Assembly: GCA_024278345.1 (NCBI GenBank)
Contig: JAJRTK010000280.1
Coordinates: 1 to 8,069, forward strand
Reading direction: 5' to 3'
Source: a bacterium
GTDB taxonomy: Bacteria > CSSED10-310 > JAJRTK01
DNA: 8,069 bases
Under the pieces are notes generated by a model, which had not been told where the DNA came from, did no database searches, and saw only the letters and a list, made by a program, of their open reading frames with translations. Shown in pieces: positions 1 through 5,768 of the stretch. A program made the position numbers and the translations under genes. Each line of letters begins with the position of its first letter. Position 1 is the stretch's first letter.

Positions 1-17
1 AGTTGGAAACAAAAAAT

Positions 18-35
18 GTTCGATCATGATCGAAC
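18..35. repeat. 18-bp perfect palindrome
   Basis: The sequence GTTCGATCATGATCGAAC equals its own reverse complement over 18 bases. It is followed at once by a tandem pair of 15-bp direct repeats. A perfect palindrome beside short direct repeats could be a protein-binding site or the end of an insertion sequence. The window starts only 17 bases upstream, so its context cannot be judged. Confidence 0.6.
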
Positions 36-64
36 CAATGAGATGTCTCACCAATGAGATGTCT
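34..64. repeat. Two tandem 15-bp direct repeats
   Basis: ACCAATGAGATGTCT occurs at 34-48 and again at 50-64, a period of 16 bases. With only two units and a one-base spacer it is not a CRISPR array. Subterminal short repeats of this kind are common transposase-binding sites near insertion-sequence ends. The element they would belong to would lie left of the window, and that reading is inference. Confidence 0.6.
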
Positions 65-126
65 GGGACCTATCAAATTGTCGTGTTTTTGCTTTACAAT
101 TTTCTTCGCCGAAACGGTGGCACCGG
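65..126 (+). mobile_element. Element 2, copy 1 (truncated left end)
   Basis: Positions 65-126 match 285-346 at a constant offset of 220 bases. Both start GGGACCTATCAAAT, continue to GTTTTTGCTTTACA, and reach GGTGGCACCGG after the same distance. Copy 1 stops where copy A of element 1 begins (126), and its right half is not visible elsewhere in the window. The simplest reading is that element 1 inserted into this copy and the remainder was later lost. No coding capacity is seen. Confidence 0.55.
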
Positions 127-283
127 GGTATCCACGCAAAGCGGGACAATGGGTCGCGAAAAAAAAAACTTGGCATCGGGCAGCGCCGCGCTCCGCTCGG
201 CGGGTCACGTTTGCGTGACTCGAAGGGTCACGCCGTGCGTTACCCGAAGGTCGTCCGGGGACGCTGTCCCCCGTCCCCTGGCA

Positions 284-439
284 GGGGACCTATCAAATCC
301 CCGCGTTTTTGCTTTACACTCCGCAGCGCCGCCTTGGTGGCACCGGCATCTTGCCGGTGGCGGGCTGGACGGGATTCACGGAATCGAACGGTGGGTTCCT
401 TTCGTGCGTGGACTTGTCAACCGGATCTGATAGGTCCCC
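284..439 (+). mobile_element. Element 2, copy 2, nested in element 1 copy A
   Basis: This is a 156-bp unit whose ends are inverted repeats of 17 bases with one mismatch: GGGGACCTATCAAATCC at 284-300 and GGATCTGATAGGTCCCC at 423-439. It contains an internal hairpin CACCGGC/GCCGGTG (341-347/353-359). The flanks belong to element 1: CCCTGGCA on the left and CCGGCAGGACTTCGCC on the right are contiguous in copy C. GGCAGG occurs at both borders and may be a target duplication, but the exact boundary is ambiguous. It carries no ORF of note and looks like a second MITE-type family, distinct from element 1. Confidence 0.6.
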
Positions 440-482
440 CCGGCAGGACTTCGCCCTGCACCCACCAGGGAGCTCGCTCCCT

Positions 483-723
483 TGTATCTTGTCGCCATGA
501 CGAGTCCGAACAGTTGCCTGAACCGCCTGGCGAGTTCCCATCTACAAAGCTGGACCGGCATCGACAAGACCAAGAACGGGCCTGGATCGTGGGCTGCGCC
601 CTGAAGGGGACGCAGACCATCGAGCCAGGCTACGGCGCCGCCCCGGCGGCCCATGAACAGGCCTTGACCGTTGCGGCGCCGAACTGCAGACAACCTGATG
701 GACGAGTTGACATTCAAGACAGT
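483..723. other. Unidentified 241-bp block interrupting element 1 copy A
   Basis: This block separates two parts of copy A that are adjacent in the intact copy C. It lacks the hairpin modules and terminal repeats of elements 1 and 2. I found no convincing inverted ends or target duplication, and no frame on either strand gives a protein I recognise. It could be another insertion, a gene fragment captured between repeats, or the product of a rearrangement. Confidence 0.4.
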
Positions 724-775
724 TGCTGGACCTACATTTTTGTGCGCTGCGCGTTTTCCTTTTGTTTCCAATCTT

Positions 776-818
776 TGTCCCGCCTTGCGTGGATAGGGTA
801 TCCACGCAAGGCGGGACA
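776..818. repeat. Perfect 20-bp inverted repeat at a copy A / copy C junction
   Basis: TGTCCCGCCTTGCGTGGATA (776-795) is followed after GGG by its exact reverse complement (799-818). It arises because the right terminus of copy A abuts the left terminus of copy C. As single-stranded DNA or RNA it would form a 20-bp stem with a three-base loop. A degenerate version of the same arrangement occurs at 6951-6998. Confidence 0.85.
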
Positions 819-1015
819 TTCCCGGGACTGTGGAATCGCAAGCGTCCGGGCAACGCCTCGCTATCGCTCGGCGGTGGTCCGGGGATTCCATCCCCCGTCC
901 CCTGGCAGGACTTCGCCCTGCACCCACCAGGGAGCTCGCTCCCTGGACCCAGATTTTTGTGCGCTGCGCGTTTTCCTTTTGTTTCCAATCTTTGTCCCGC
1001 CTTGCGTGGATACCC
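796..1015 (+). mobile_element. Element 1, copy C (intact 220-bp MITE-like element)
   Basis: This is the reference copy. Perfect 23-bp terminal inverted repeats occupy 796-818 and 993-1015. The interior is an ordered series of hairpins: GGGGAT-TCC-ATCCCC (881-895), an imperfect GCAGGAC/GCCCTGC stem just after 900, and CCAGGGAGC/GCTCCCTGG (927-946). These are followed by a T-rich tail holding GTGCGCTGCGCG. Bases 953-1012 repeat 736-795 of copy A without a difference, so the two copies are recent or are being homogenised. There is no transposase gene, so movement would need an enzyme supplied in trans. No 8-bp duplication flanks this copy. TA is present on both sides, but on the left it belongs to copy A. 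Confidence 0.75.
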
Positions 1016-1029
1016 TACTTTCATGGTAA

Positions 1030-1092
1030 GTGGATACCCCCCTGCACCTAAGAGGGTCACGGCGAGCCGTGACCCTACATCCCTGGACCCAC
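1030..1092 (+). mobile_element. Element 1-like fragment D
   Basis: It begins with GTGGATACCC, the outer ten bases of a right terminal repeat. It continues with CTGCACC and ends with CCCTGGACCCA, both found in order inside copy C. Between them is an 11-bp hairpin, AGGGTCACGGC (1053-1063) pairing with GCCGTGACCCT (1066-1076), where copy C has a different stem. It looks like a rearranged remnant. Confidence 0.4.
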
Positions 1093-1361
1093 ATGGTTGG
1101 GCGGTGGGCCTCGGTTACGGCCTACGGCCGTTATCTCCGCTGCGCTCCGGTTATGCTCGGCCTCTCGCTGCGCTCGGCTCGCGCCTTTTTCTTCGTTCTC
1201 CTTCCCTTCTTTCATCTCCCGGGGTGCTGGCCAGTTCTGCATGAGCGTTACCGTGAAAGTACCGGAAAGCAGCTTTTTGTTTTTCATCTTCTGGGGTGGT
1301 TTCGATTCTTCTCCATGAGCGTTAGGTGGGTACCCGGTTCACATTTTCACCGGACCGGGGA
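1093..1361. other. Non-coding stretch with short repeats
   Basis: No credible gene is seen. The first half has ACGGCC-TAC-GGCCGT (1117-1131) and two nearby copies of CGCTGCGCTC, resembling the hairpin modules of element 1. Further right, ATGAGCGTTA occurs twice, near 1241 and 1315. Open frames here are low-complexity Leu/Arg/Phe-rich translations of repeat DNA and are not annotated. Confidence 0.4.
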
Positions 1362-1391
1362 TTGCCTAGACGGTCGGAAAGTGTACATACT
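1362..1391 (+). promoter_or_regulatory. Possible promoter of the TerB-like gene
   Basis: TTGCCT (1362-1367) and CATACT (1386-1391) are separated by 18 bases and resemble weak -35 and -10 boxes. They lie about 55 bases upstream of the start codon. The match is poor and the organism's sigma-factor preferences are unknown, so this is only a candidate. Confidence 0.2.
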
Positions 1392-1447
1392 GGATTTCCC
1401 TACTTCTTCCGGTGAAACACAAACCCCTACGGACAGAGGGAGTCCCC

Positions 1448-1897
1448 ATGACCGAGCAATCCGCAAATGGATCCCAGGCCGCATCCGAAGAGCCAACGAA
1501 CGAAGTCCTTGGATACCTCAAGGCGATCAAGATCGTCATCTGTGCTGACGGCATGCTCAGCTCTTCGGAGATGGAGAATCTCCGAAAGGGCATGGAACAG
1601 ATTGGCCTTGACACCGATGCCATGCGTGAAATCGAGGAGTTCGATGTCCGAGGCGTGCGCCTCGAAGATGTCCTCCCCCAAGACGAGCTGAGCGAAGAGG
1701 GAGCCAGGAAGCTCCTTTACACCACCATCGACACGGCGAAAGCCGACGGCCTGTACTCGGAAGAGGAGCGCCACGCCGTTGCCCGAGTCGCCGAGCTCTT
1801 GGGCGTGGAAACTTCGATCCTCCACGCTATCGAGGCGCTGGTGGATTTCGAAAATGCCGCCGACAAGCTACGGACGGCACTTTTCCTCGAAGTATAG
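1448..1897 (+). CDS. TerB-like (tellurite resistance B family) protein
   Basis: A 149-residue, acidic, helical protein without signal peptide or membrane segment, so probably cytoplasmic. Two copies of the acidic signature of the TerB fold are visible: ADGMLSSSE at residues 33-41 and ADGLYSEEE at 99-107. The aspartates D34 and D100 are those thought to bind metal in the family. TerB-type domains occur in stress and surface-associated systems and as accessory modules. Despite the name, this is not evidence for tellurite resistance, and no other ter gene is nearby. The start at 1448 is chosen because GAGGGAG (1436-1442) lies five bases upstream; an in-frame ATG at 1412 has no such site and would add 12 residues. 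The next gene converges on it 71 bases downstream. Confidence 0.75.
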   Translation: MTEQSANGSQAASEEPTNEVLGYLKAIKIVICADGMLSSSEMENLRKGMEQIGLDTDAMREIEEFDVRGVRLEDVLPQDELSEEGARKLLYTTIDTAKADGLYSEEERHAVARVAELLGVETSILHAIEALVDFENAADKLRTALFLEV

Positions 1898-1968
1898 GCA
1901 TTTCTCCCGTAACCCGGCGGCTGATGCGAAATCGGGTTCTGAGCGGCTGCGTTTTTCGAAGGAGACCA

Positions 1969-2628
1969 TCAGAGTTCTGACAGAATCCTCTTCTTGGTCG
2001 CCTGGTACTCCGACTCTTCAATGAGCCCCTTCTCCAAGAGCGACTTCAACTTTTTCAAGCGGTCGATCGGATCAACCGATTCAGCCGCTGCCTGGCCCGG
2101 TTGGGCGCTGGCAGCTTGTTTGGCCATATCCCGGGCATCCTCCCGGCGCATCTTGGAGGGGTCGAAACCCTGTTTGGCGGTGCGCTGCGCATTCTTGTAG
2201 ACTCTCCGCATATCGGCTTCGGAAAGCTGTCCGTCCTGCTCGAAATAGGCGCGGGCCACGGCGCCGATGGCCAAGGTGGAAGCATAGATGAACGGAGCGC
2301 TGATCAGGCCACCAAGACCAGGGAGAATCACCTTGGCCGCCGTCGTGGCCAGGCGGCTTCCCACCAAGGAAAGACCCACGGTGGCACCAATTTTCATAAG
2401 GAGGTCGCTGGCCGAGTCGCTGGTGATTTCCTGGCCATAGAGACGCCCGATCCCCCCGACCATTCCCACGTGAAGAGGCATGACAGCCAAAATCTCGCTG
2501 CCGGGAATCGGCAGGATCGTCAGTGCGGCTGCCGCATAGCCACACTTTTCAATGAGCTGCCTCACCGCGTCACCCCTCTCCGTAGAGGAACCCTTCCCAA
2601 CGATCTCGTCGATGAAATCCTGAAGCAT
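1969..2628 (-). CDS. DUF697-like membrane protein with C-terminal SHOCT domain
   Basis: A 219-residue protein. Residues about 28-62 and 80-128 are hydrophobic and Gly/Ala-rich. They contain LPIPGSE (39-45) and ILPGLGG (101-107), each followed by a small-residue segment, the pattern of the DUF697 (YcjF-type) family often found near small GTPases. Residues about 130-185 are a charged linker. Residues about 186-219 match a SHOCT motif (IDRLKKLKSLLEKGLIEESEYQ), a short helical module usually at protein ends and thought to mediate interaction or oligomerisation. The start at 2628 is supported by GGAG (2639-2636 on this strand) seven bases upstream. An in-frame extension to 2934 would run antisense through the acetyltransferase gene and is rejected. 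It is convergent with the TerB-like gene and divergent from the acetyltransferase gene. The function is unknown. Confidence 0.65.
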   Translation of the reverse strand: MLQDFIDEIVGKGSSTERGDAVRQLIEKCGYAAAALTILPIPGSEILAVMPLHVGMVGGIGRLYGQEITSDSASDLLMKIGATVGLSLVGSRLATTAAKVILPGLGGLISAPFIYASTLAIGAVARAYFEQDGQLSEADMRRVYKNAQRTAKQGFDPSKMRREDARDMAKQAASAQPGQAAAESVDPIDRLKKLKSLLEKGLIEESEYQATKKRILSEL

Positions 2629-2691
2629 AGTCGATCTCCAAATCTGTTTTGGCCCTGTCCAACGCAAACCAACGCCCACGAGCACCATGCA
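2629..2691. promoter_or_regulatory. Divergent intergenic region (shared promoter region)
   Basis: These 63 bases separate the start codons of the divergent DUF697/SHOCT and acetyltransferase genes, so any promoters must lie here or inside the genes. I see a ribosome binding site for the leftward gene (GGAG) but no clear -35/-10 pair or operator palindrome on either strand. Confidence 0.35.
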
Positions 2692-3171
2692 ATGATTCGG
2701 TACGTGAACGCAACAGACAGCCTTACATCCCTGCAGCTCACGGGGTTCTTCGAGGGCTGGCCAACCCCGCCATCTCCGGAGCGGCATCTGATATTGCTTC
2801 GAAAAAGCGATGAAATTGTCCTTGCAGTGGAGAGCGCATCCGAAAAGGTCGTCGGCTTCATCACGGCCATTACGGACGGCGTGCTTTGCGCCTACATTCC
2901 CCTTCTGGAGGTCCTTCCGCCCTTCCGAAGGCAAGGCATTGGAAAAGAGCTGGTGCGAAGAATGCTTCGCAGCCTGGAAGGCCTCTACATGGTGGATCTG
3001 CTCTGCGATCCCCAGTTGCGGGAGTTCTATGCTTCATTGGGAATGAATCCTGCAACGGGAATGATGATCCGCAACTATCGTGTTCAATCTGGGTCAAAAG
3101 AGCAAAGGGCAAGGGGCAAACAGCAAGGGAATGCAACCCGAAAAACAGCGCACTCCGGTCTTCAGGAGTGA
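2692..3171 (+). CDS. GNAT family N-acetyltransferase
   Basis: A 159-residue GNAT-fold acetyltransferase that would move an acetyl group from acetyl-CoA to an amine. The acceptor cannot be inferred. The acetyl-CoA pyrophosphate loop is clear: VLPPFRRQGIGKELV, residues 74-88, carrying the R/Q-x-x-G-x-G/A signature as RRQGIG (79-84). The later LREFYASLGM segment (109-118) matches motif B, with the tyrosine that often acts as general acid. Residues 131-159 are a basic, Gln/Lys-rich tail outside the fold. The DNA there is purine-rich (AAAGGGCAAGGGGCAA type), so the tail may come from read-through into former spacer. The start at 2692 has only a weak purine stretch upstream, but it is the first ATG in frame after the divergent gene. 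The in-frame ORF extends left to 2101 only as an antisense shadow. Confidence 0.75.
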   Translation: MIRYVNATDSLTSLQLTGFFEGWPTPPSPERHLILLRKSDEIVLAVESASEKVVGFITAITDGVLCAYIPLLEVLPPFRRQGIGKELVRRMLRSLEGLYMVDLLCDPQLREFYASLGMNPATGMMIRNYRVQSGSKEQRARGKQQGNATRKTAHSGLQE

Positions 3172-3306
3172 GGACAGCAGGGCAAGATGCACGTGGCAAC
3201 CGATAGGGAGGGGGGCGAGAATGGCGAGTGGCGGGGGTCGGATGGCGCCCGCCGGGAGCGGAAGACAACACAAAAAAGAATTGTCACACCAAGGGGGCCA
3301 TTTTCC

Positions 3307-5442
3307 ATGTCCCGACGGGAAGCGGTTTTCTGGTGTCTGCTCCTGGTCGGCCTGTACCTTCCCTTCGTGGGGCGACCAGCCCACCTGGACGGCGGGTTCC
3401 TTTTGCGGAACGCCCAGGCGGCTTTGGAGCAGCCTTTCTCCCCTTACCACGGCTCGGTAGACTTCATCGGCTACCGGTGGCCCCGGCGTTTTTGGACACA
3501 TCCGCCGCTGCTCTGGTACTGGCTCGCGCCCGTGGTGGCGTGGCTACCTTCGTCATGGCACGCCGTGGGCGCCCATCTGGCCTTGCTGCCCTTCACCCTG
3601 CTGTTGATCCCGGCATTGGCGTTGCTAGGGCGCTTCGGCCCGGGGCTGGCGGGTCGGGCATTCATCCTCACAAGCCCACTGCTGGCGGTGGTGGCCCACA
3701 CGATTTCGTGGGAAATGCCCGTACTGGCCTGCAATCTTCTGGCGGTGGGACTGATGGTGCATGCAGCCGATCGTGGGCGGAGAAGGGCGTTGTTGTGGGC
3801 GGCCATCCCGGCCGGAATGGCCCTTCTGATCGCCTACCCGGGACGCATTCCCCTCATCCTTCTCTTCATGGCCTGGCGACTGCGGGTTCCCTGGCGATGG
3901 ACGGTGACGCTGCTGGGCCTCACTTTGCTCCCCTTGGCCCTGTTCGAAGGAGTGACTGCCTGGACTTGGGGCGTGCCCCACTTCCTGGAAGCCACCTTGA
4001 GCGATCGCGTCCCGATCTCCTATGCGGCCATCTCCGTTCCATGGGGGATCTCCCTGGCCAACCTACTGGCCGAGTTGGGAGCCTTGCCCCTGGCTGCCGC
4101 CTTGATCCCGGCTCTTTGGCGGTGGCCGGGCACCACGGCGGTCTGCCTTGGCCTGGGTGCCGCCGTGGCCTGGTTCTGTCCTTCTCCTTCGCTTCTGATC
4201 TCCATCCAGCTCGCGGCCTGGTGCGGCCTGGGATTCCTGACCTTGGCGTACGCCAGCCGTCACGTGGTGGGGCAGCTCCGGAAGGCAGGGTGGCCGGCGA
4301 AGCGGCTACCGGATCCCGAGGTTCTGTGGGGGGCATCGCTGGCTCTGGAAATGGCGTTTGCCGCCACCATGCTGGTTCATGGATCGGCTCGGTACATTGT
4401 CCCCCTGGTGGTTCCGGCAGCCTTCTTCGTGGACCGGTGGTGGGCGGAATGGGGGCTACCTCGCAGGGCTCTGGTGGTGGTGGTGGGAGTGCAAGTGGCG
4501 GCGGCCTTACTCCTGTCGTGGGCTGAACAGGCCGAGGTTGAGGCCTACGCCAGCGCCCCGGCGGAGCTCGCCCTCTCCGCCCCTCCAGATGGCCGGACCT
4601 ACTTCATCGGCGAGTGGGGCTTTCGTACGGCGATGAAGGCAGCGGGATACCGTTACCTGTACCGTGACACCCTACCCGGATTGGGCGATACCCTGATCCG
4701 GCCCCGGCGACTGGCTCGGGAGGTCTGGGTGATCAACCGCCACCTGGAAGAGGGACTGGACCTCGTGCGGACCGCGGTTATCCCTCTCTCCCACGGGCTT
4801 CCCATCCACGTGGACCGGCCGGCCAGCTACGCCGGGTTCTGGTGGTCCGGATCAGGGTTGCTGCCCTTCACCTGGGGTCAAGGCCCGGTGGATGAGCTGG
4901 AGATCTACCGGCTCCAGACTTTGCCTCCTCTCCTGGATGCCTACCGCCTGTGGCGGGCCATGGTGAAAAGTGGAGAGGCAAAAGACCCGCGCCCCAGCGC
5001 CCATCAATGGATCACCGACCGGTTCGGCGATGGGCTGCCCCGGACCACGCTCTTTCTCCATCCGCCAGCCCGCATCCACTGGGAGTTGGGAGCAGGCCGT
5101 GGGCGCCTGGATTTAGGGGTTGGATTCCACCCCAATGCTGGACCAGGCGACGGAGGTGAGGTGCTCGTCACCTTGCGCCAGCCGGGACGGAAGGATACCG
5201 AGGTTTTAGGGCGCATCCCCCTGATCGCGGGCCAATGGACCATCACCAACATGATGGTGGAAACCCCTGCTCCGGGAGCGGTGTTGACGCTGGAATCTCA
5301 CTCTGGCCCCAACGGGGATCTCCAGTACGACTGGTTTTGCCTTCGCCCCGTCTTCCGGGGCCCGGACAGCCCCTCCGTCCGGCGTGCCTGGATCACTCTT
5401 CCTCCAGCCATCGAGGCAAAGATACCGGGGTCCAATCCATGA
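3307..5442 (+). CDS. PMT/ArnT-type (GT-C, GT39-like) membrane glycosyltransferase
   Basis: A 711-residue polytopic membrane protein. Residues 1-405 hold about ten hydrophobic segments; residues about 406-711 are soluble and probably extracytoplasmic. The first loop has the acidic catalytic-site position (HLDGGFLLRNAQAAL, D28), but the usual second acidic residue is Gly here. The family's H-P-P-L motif follows (THPPLLWYWL, 64-73), and SARYIVPLVVPA (359-370) matches a late segment of the same families. GEWGFRTAMKAAGYRY (435-450) resembles a conserved stretch in the tail of these proteins. Such enzymes move a sugar from a polyprenyl-phosphate carrier to a lipid, protein or glycan outside the inner membrane; donor and acceptor cannot be told. 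The start at 3307 has AAGGGGG (3291-3297) nine bases upstream. An in-frame ATG at 3187 would add 40 charged residues and is rejected. Confidence 0.75.
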   Translation: MSRREAVFWCLLLVGLYLPFVGRPAHLDGGFLLRNAQAALEQPFSPYHGSVDFIGYRWPRRFWTHPPLLWYWLAPVVAWLPSSWHAVGAHLALLPFTLLLIPALALLGRFGPGLAGRAFILTSPLLAVVAHTISWEMPVLACNLLAVGLMVHAADRGRRRALLWAAIPAGMALLIAYPGRIPLILLFMAWRLRVPWRWTVTLLGLTLLPLALFEGVTAWTWGVPHFLEATLSDRVPISYAAISVPWGISLANLLAELGALPLAAALIPALWRWPGTTAVCLGLGAAVAWFCPSPSLLISIQLAAWCGLGFLTLAYASRHVVGQLRKAGWPAKRLPDPEVLWGASLALEMAFAATMLVHGSARYIVPLVVPAAFFVDRWWAEWGLPRRALVVVVGVQVAAALLLSWAEQAEVEAYASAPAELALSAPPDGRTYFIGEWGFRTAMKAAGYRYLYRDTLPGLGDTLIRPRRLAREVWVINRHLEEGLDLVRTAVIPLSHGLPIHVDRPASYAGFWWSGSGLLPFTWGQGPVDELEIYRLQTLPPLLDAYRLWRAMVKSGEAKDPRPSAHQWITDRFGDGLPRTTLFLHPPARIHWELGAGRGRLDLGVGFHPNAGPGDGGEVLVTLRQPGRKDTEVLGRIPLIAGQWTITNMMVETPAPGAVLTLESHSGPNGDLQYDWFCLRPVFRGPDSPSVRRAWITLPPAIEAKIPGSNP

Positions 5443-5543
5443 CCTCCCGTTTCAACCAGCCCTCCACGCCACCCAGGCGCCACCGTTCCTTCGAGCAGTT
5501 GCCAAAGCCCCATCCGAACAGTATGACTCCTGGGAACCTCTAA
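5439..5543 (+). CDS. Possible small ORF translationally coupled to the glycosyltransferase
   Basis: A 34-residue frame begins at an ATG that overlaps the glycosyltransferase stop as ATGA, the usual geometry of translational coupling. The peptide is basic and rich in Pro, Arg, Ser and His, with no hydrophobic segment and no family I recognise. It could be a small protein, the decayed start of a lost downstream gene, or chance. Composition does not separate it from the following non-coding DNA. Confidence 0.2.
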   Translation: MTSRFNQPSTPPRRHRSFEQLPKPHPNSMTPGNL

Positions 5544-5768
5544 ACTCCCCTGGTCTGCCCCCTACGGGTCATGAACCAATAAGACGCTTTTCTTTCTTTG
5601 GGTTGCCTTCCGCTCGCGGCGGCGGCAGTCCGTCCGCCGCCACTCGCACATCACCGCCCTTCACCCGGGCTCAATACCCGCAAGGCGTCTCACGACCCAA
5701 TTCTTGGTCCCCCCGGAGCCCGTACCGTGGAAACCAGTCTGCCCTCTTCCCCGGCATCAGCAGAAGAT
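5544..5768. other. Intergenic region with one GC-rich hairpin
   Basis: The gap between the glycosyltransferase (or the 34-residue ORF) and the methyltransferase holds no gene I can support. GGCGGCGG (5618-5625) pairs with CCGCCGCC (5634-5641) around an eight-base loop. No T-run follows, so it is not a standard intrinsic terminator. A T-rich tract (about 5588-5599) lies before it. No clear promoter is seen. Confidence 0.4.

Larger units (their letters stand above)
126..795 (+). mobile_element. Element 1, copy A (interrupted MITE-like repeat)
   Basis: The left terminal repeat is at 126-148 (22 of 23 bases as in copy C). The right end, through GGATA, is at 776-795. The copy is broken twice: by element 2 at 284-439 and by an unidentified block at 483-723. 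The segments on either side rejoin in the order seen in copy C. The first break separates CCCTGGCA from CCGGCAGGACTTCGCC. The second separates GCTCGCTCCCT from CTGGACC and the ATTTTTGTGCGCTGCGCG tail. Internal hairpins include GTCACG/CGTGAC (204-219), a 9-bp stem with one mismatch at 225-245, and GGGGAC/GTCCCC (257-271). The final CCC of the right terminus is missing where copy C begins. All ORFs across it are translations of repeat DNA. Confidence 0.6.

Noticed and set aside
34-64. CRISPR array
   Set aside because: There are only two units, with a one-base spacer and no cas genes.
794-1017. TA on both sides of copy C as a Tc1/IS630-type target duplication
   Set aside because: The left TA belongs to the end of copy A, and copy E shows an exact 8-bp duplication, which is far stronger evidence.
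26-1060. Several overlapping open frames of 60-270 residues on both strands
   Set aside because: They translate the repeat elements, share no protein family features, overlap each other in several frames, and lack ribosome binding sites.
1030-1548. A 172-residue frame rich in Leu, Arg and Phe
   Set aside because: It starts in an element 1 fragment and runs out of frame into the TerB-like gene. Its composition follows repeat DNA.
1448-1897. Tellurite resistance operon
   Set aside because: Only a TerB-like domain is present. No terZ, terD, terC or terE homologue is in the window.
1911-1955. Intrinsic terminator between the convergent TerB-like and DUF697 genes
   Set aside because: AACCCG/CGGGTT gives only six pairs with a 16-base loop, and the T-run begins 14 bases after it.
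2101-2691. N-terminal extension of the acetyltransferase
   Set aside because: It is antisense to the DUF697/SHOCT gene and shows no domain. The GNAT fold begins after 2692.
3187-3306. Upstream start for the glycosyltransferase
   Set aside because: It would add 40 charged residues before the first membrane segment, while 3307 has a good ribosome binding site.
5598-5768. TTG start extending the methyltransferase by 57 residues
   Set aside because: The extension is low-complexity and unconserved in look. The family normally begins at the first zinc-ribbon cysteines, as the 5769 start does.
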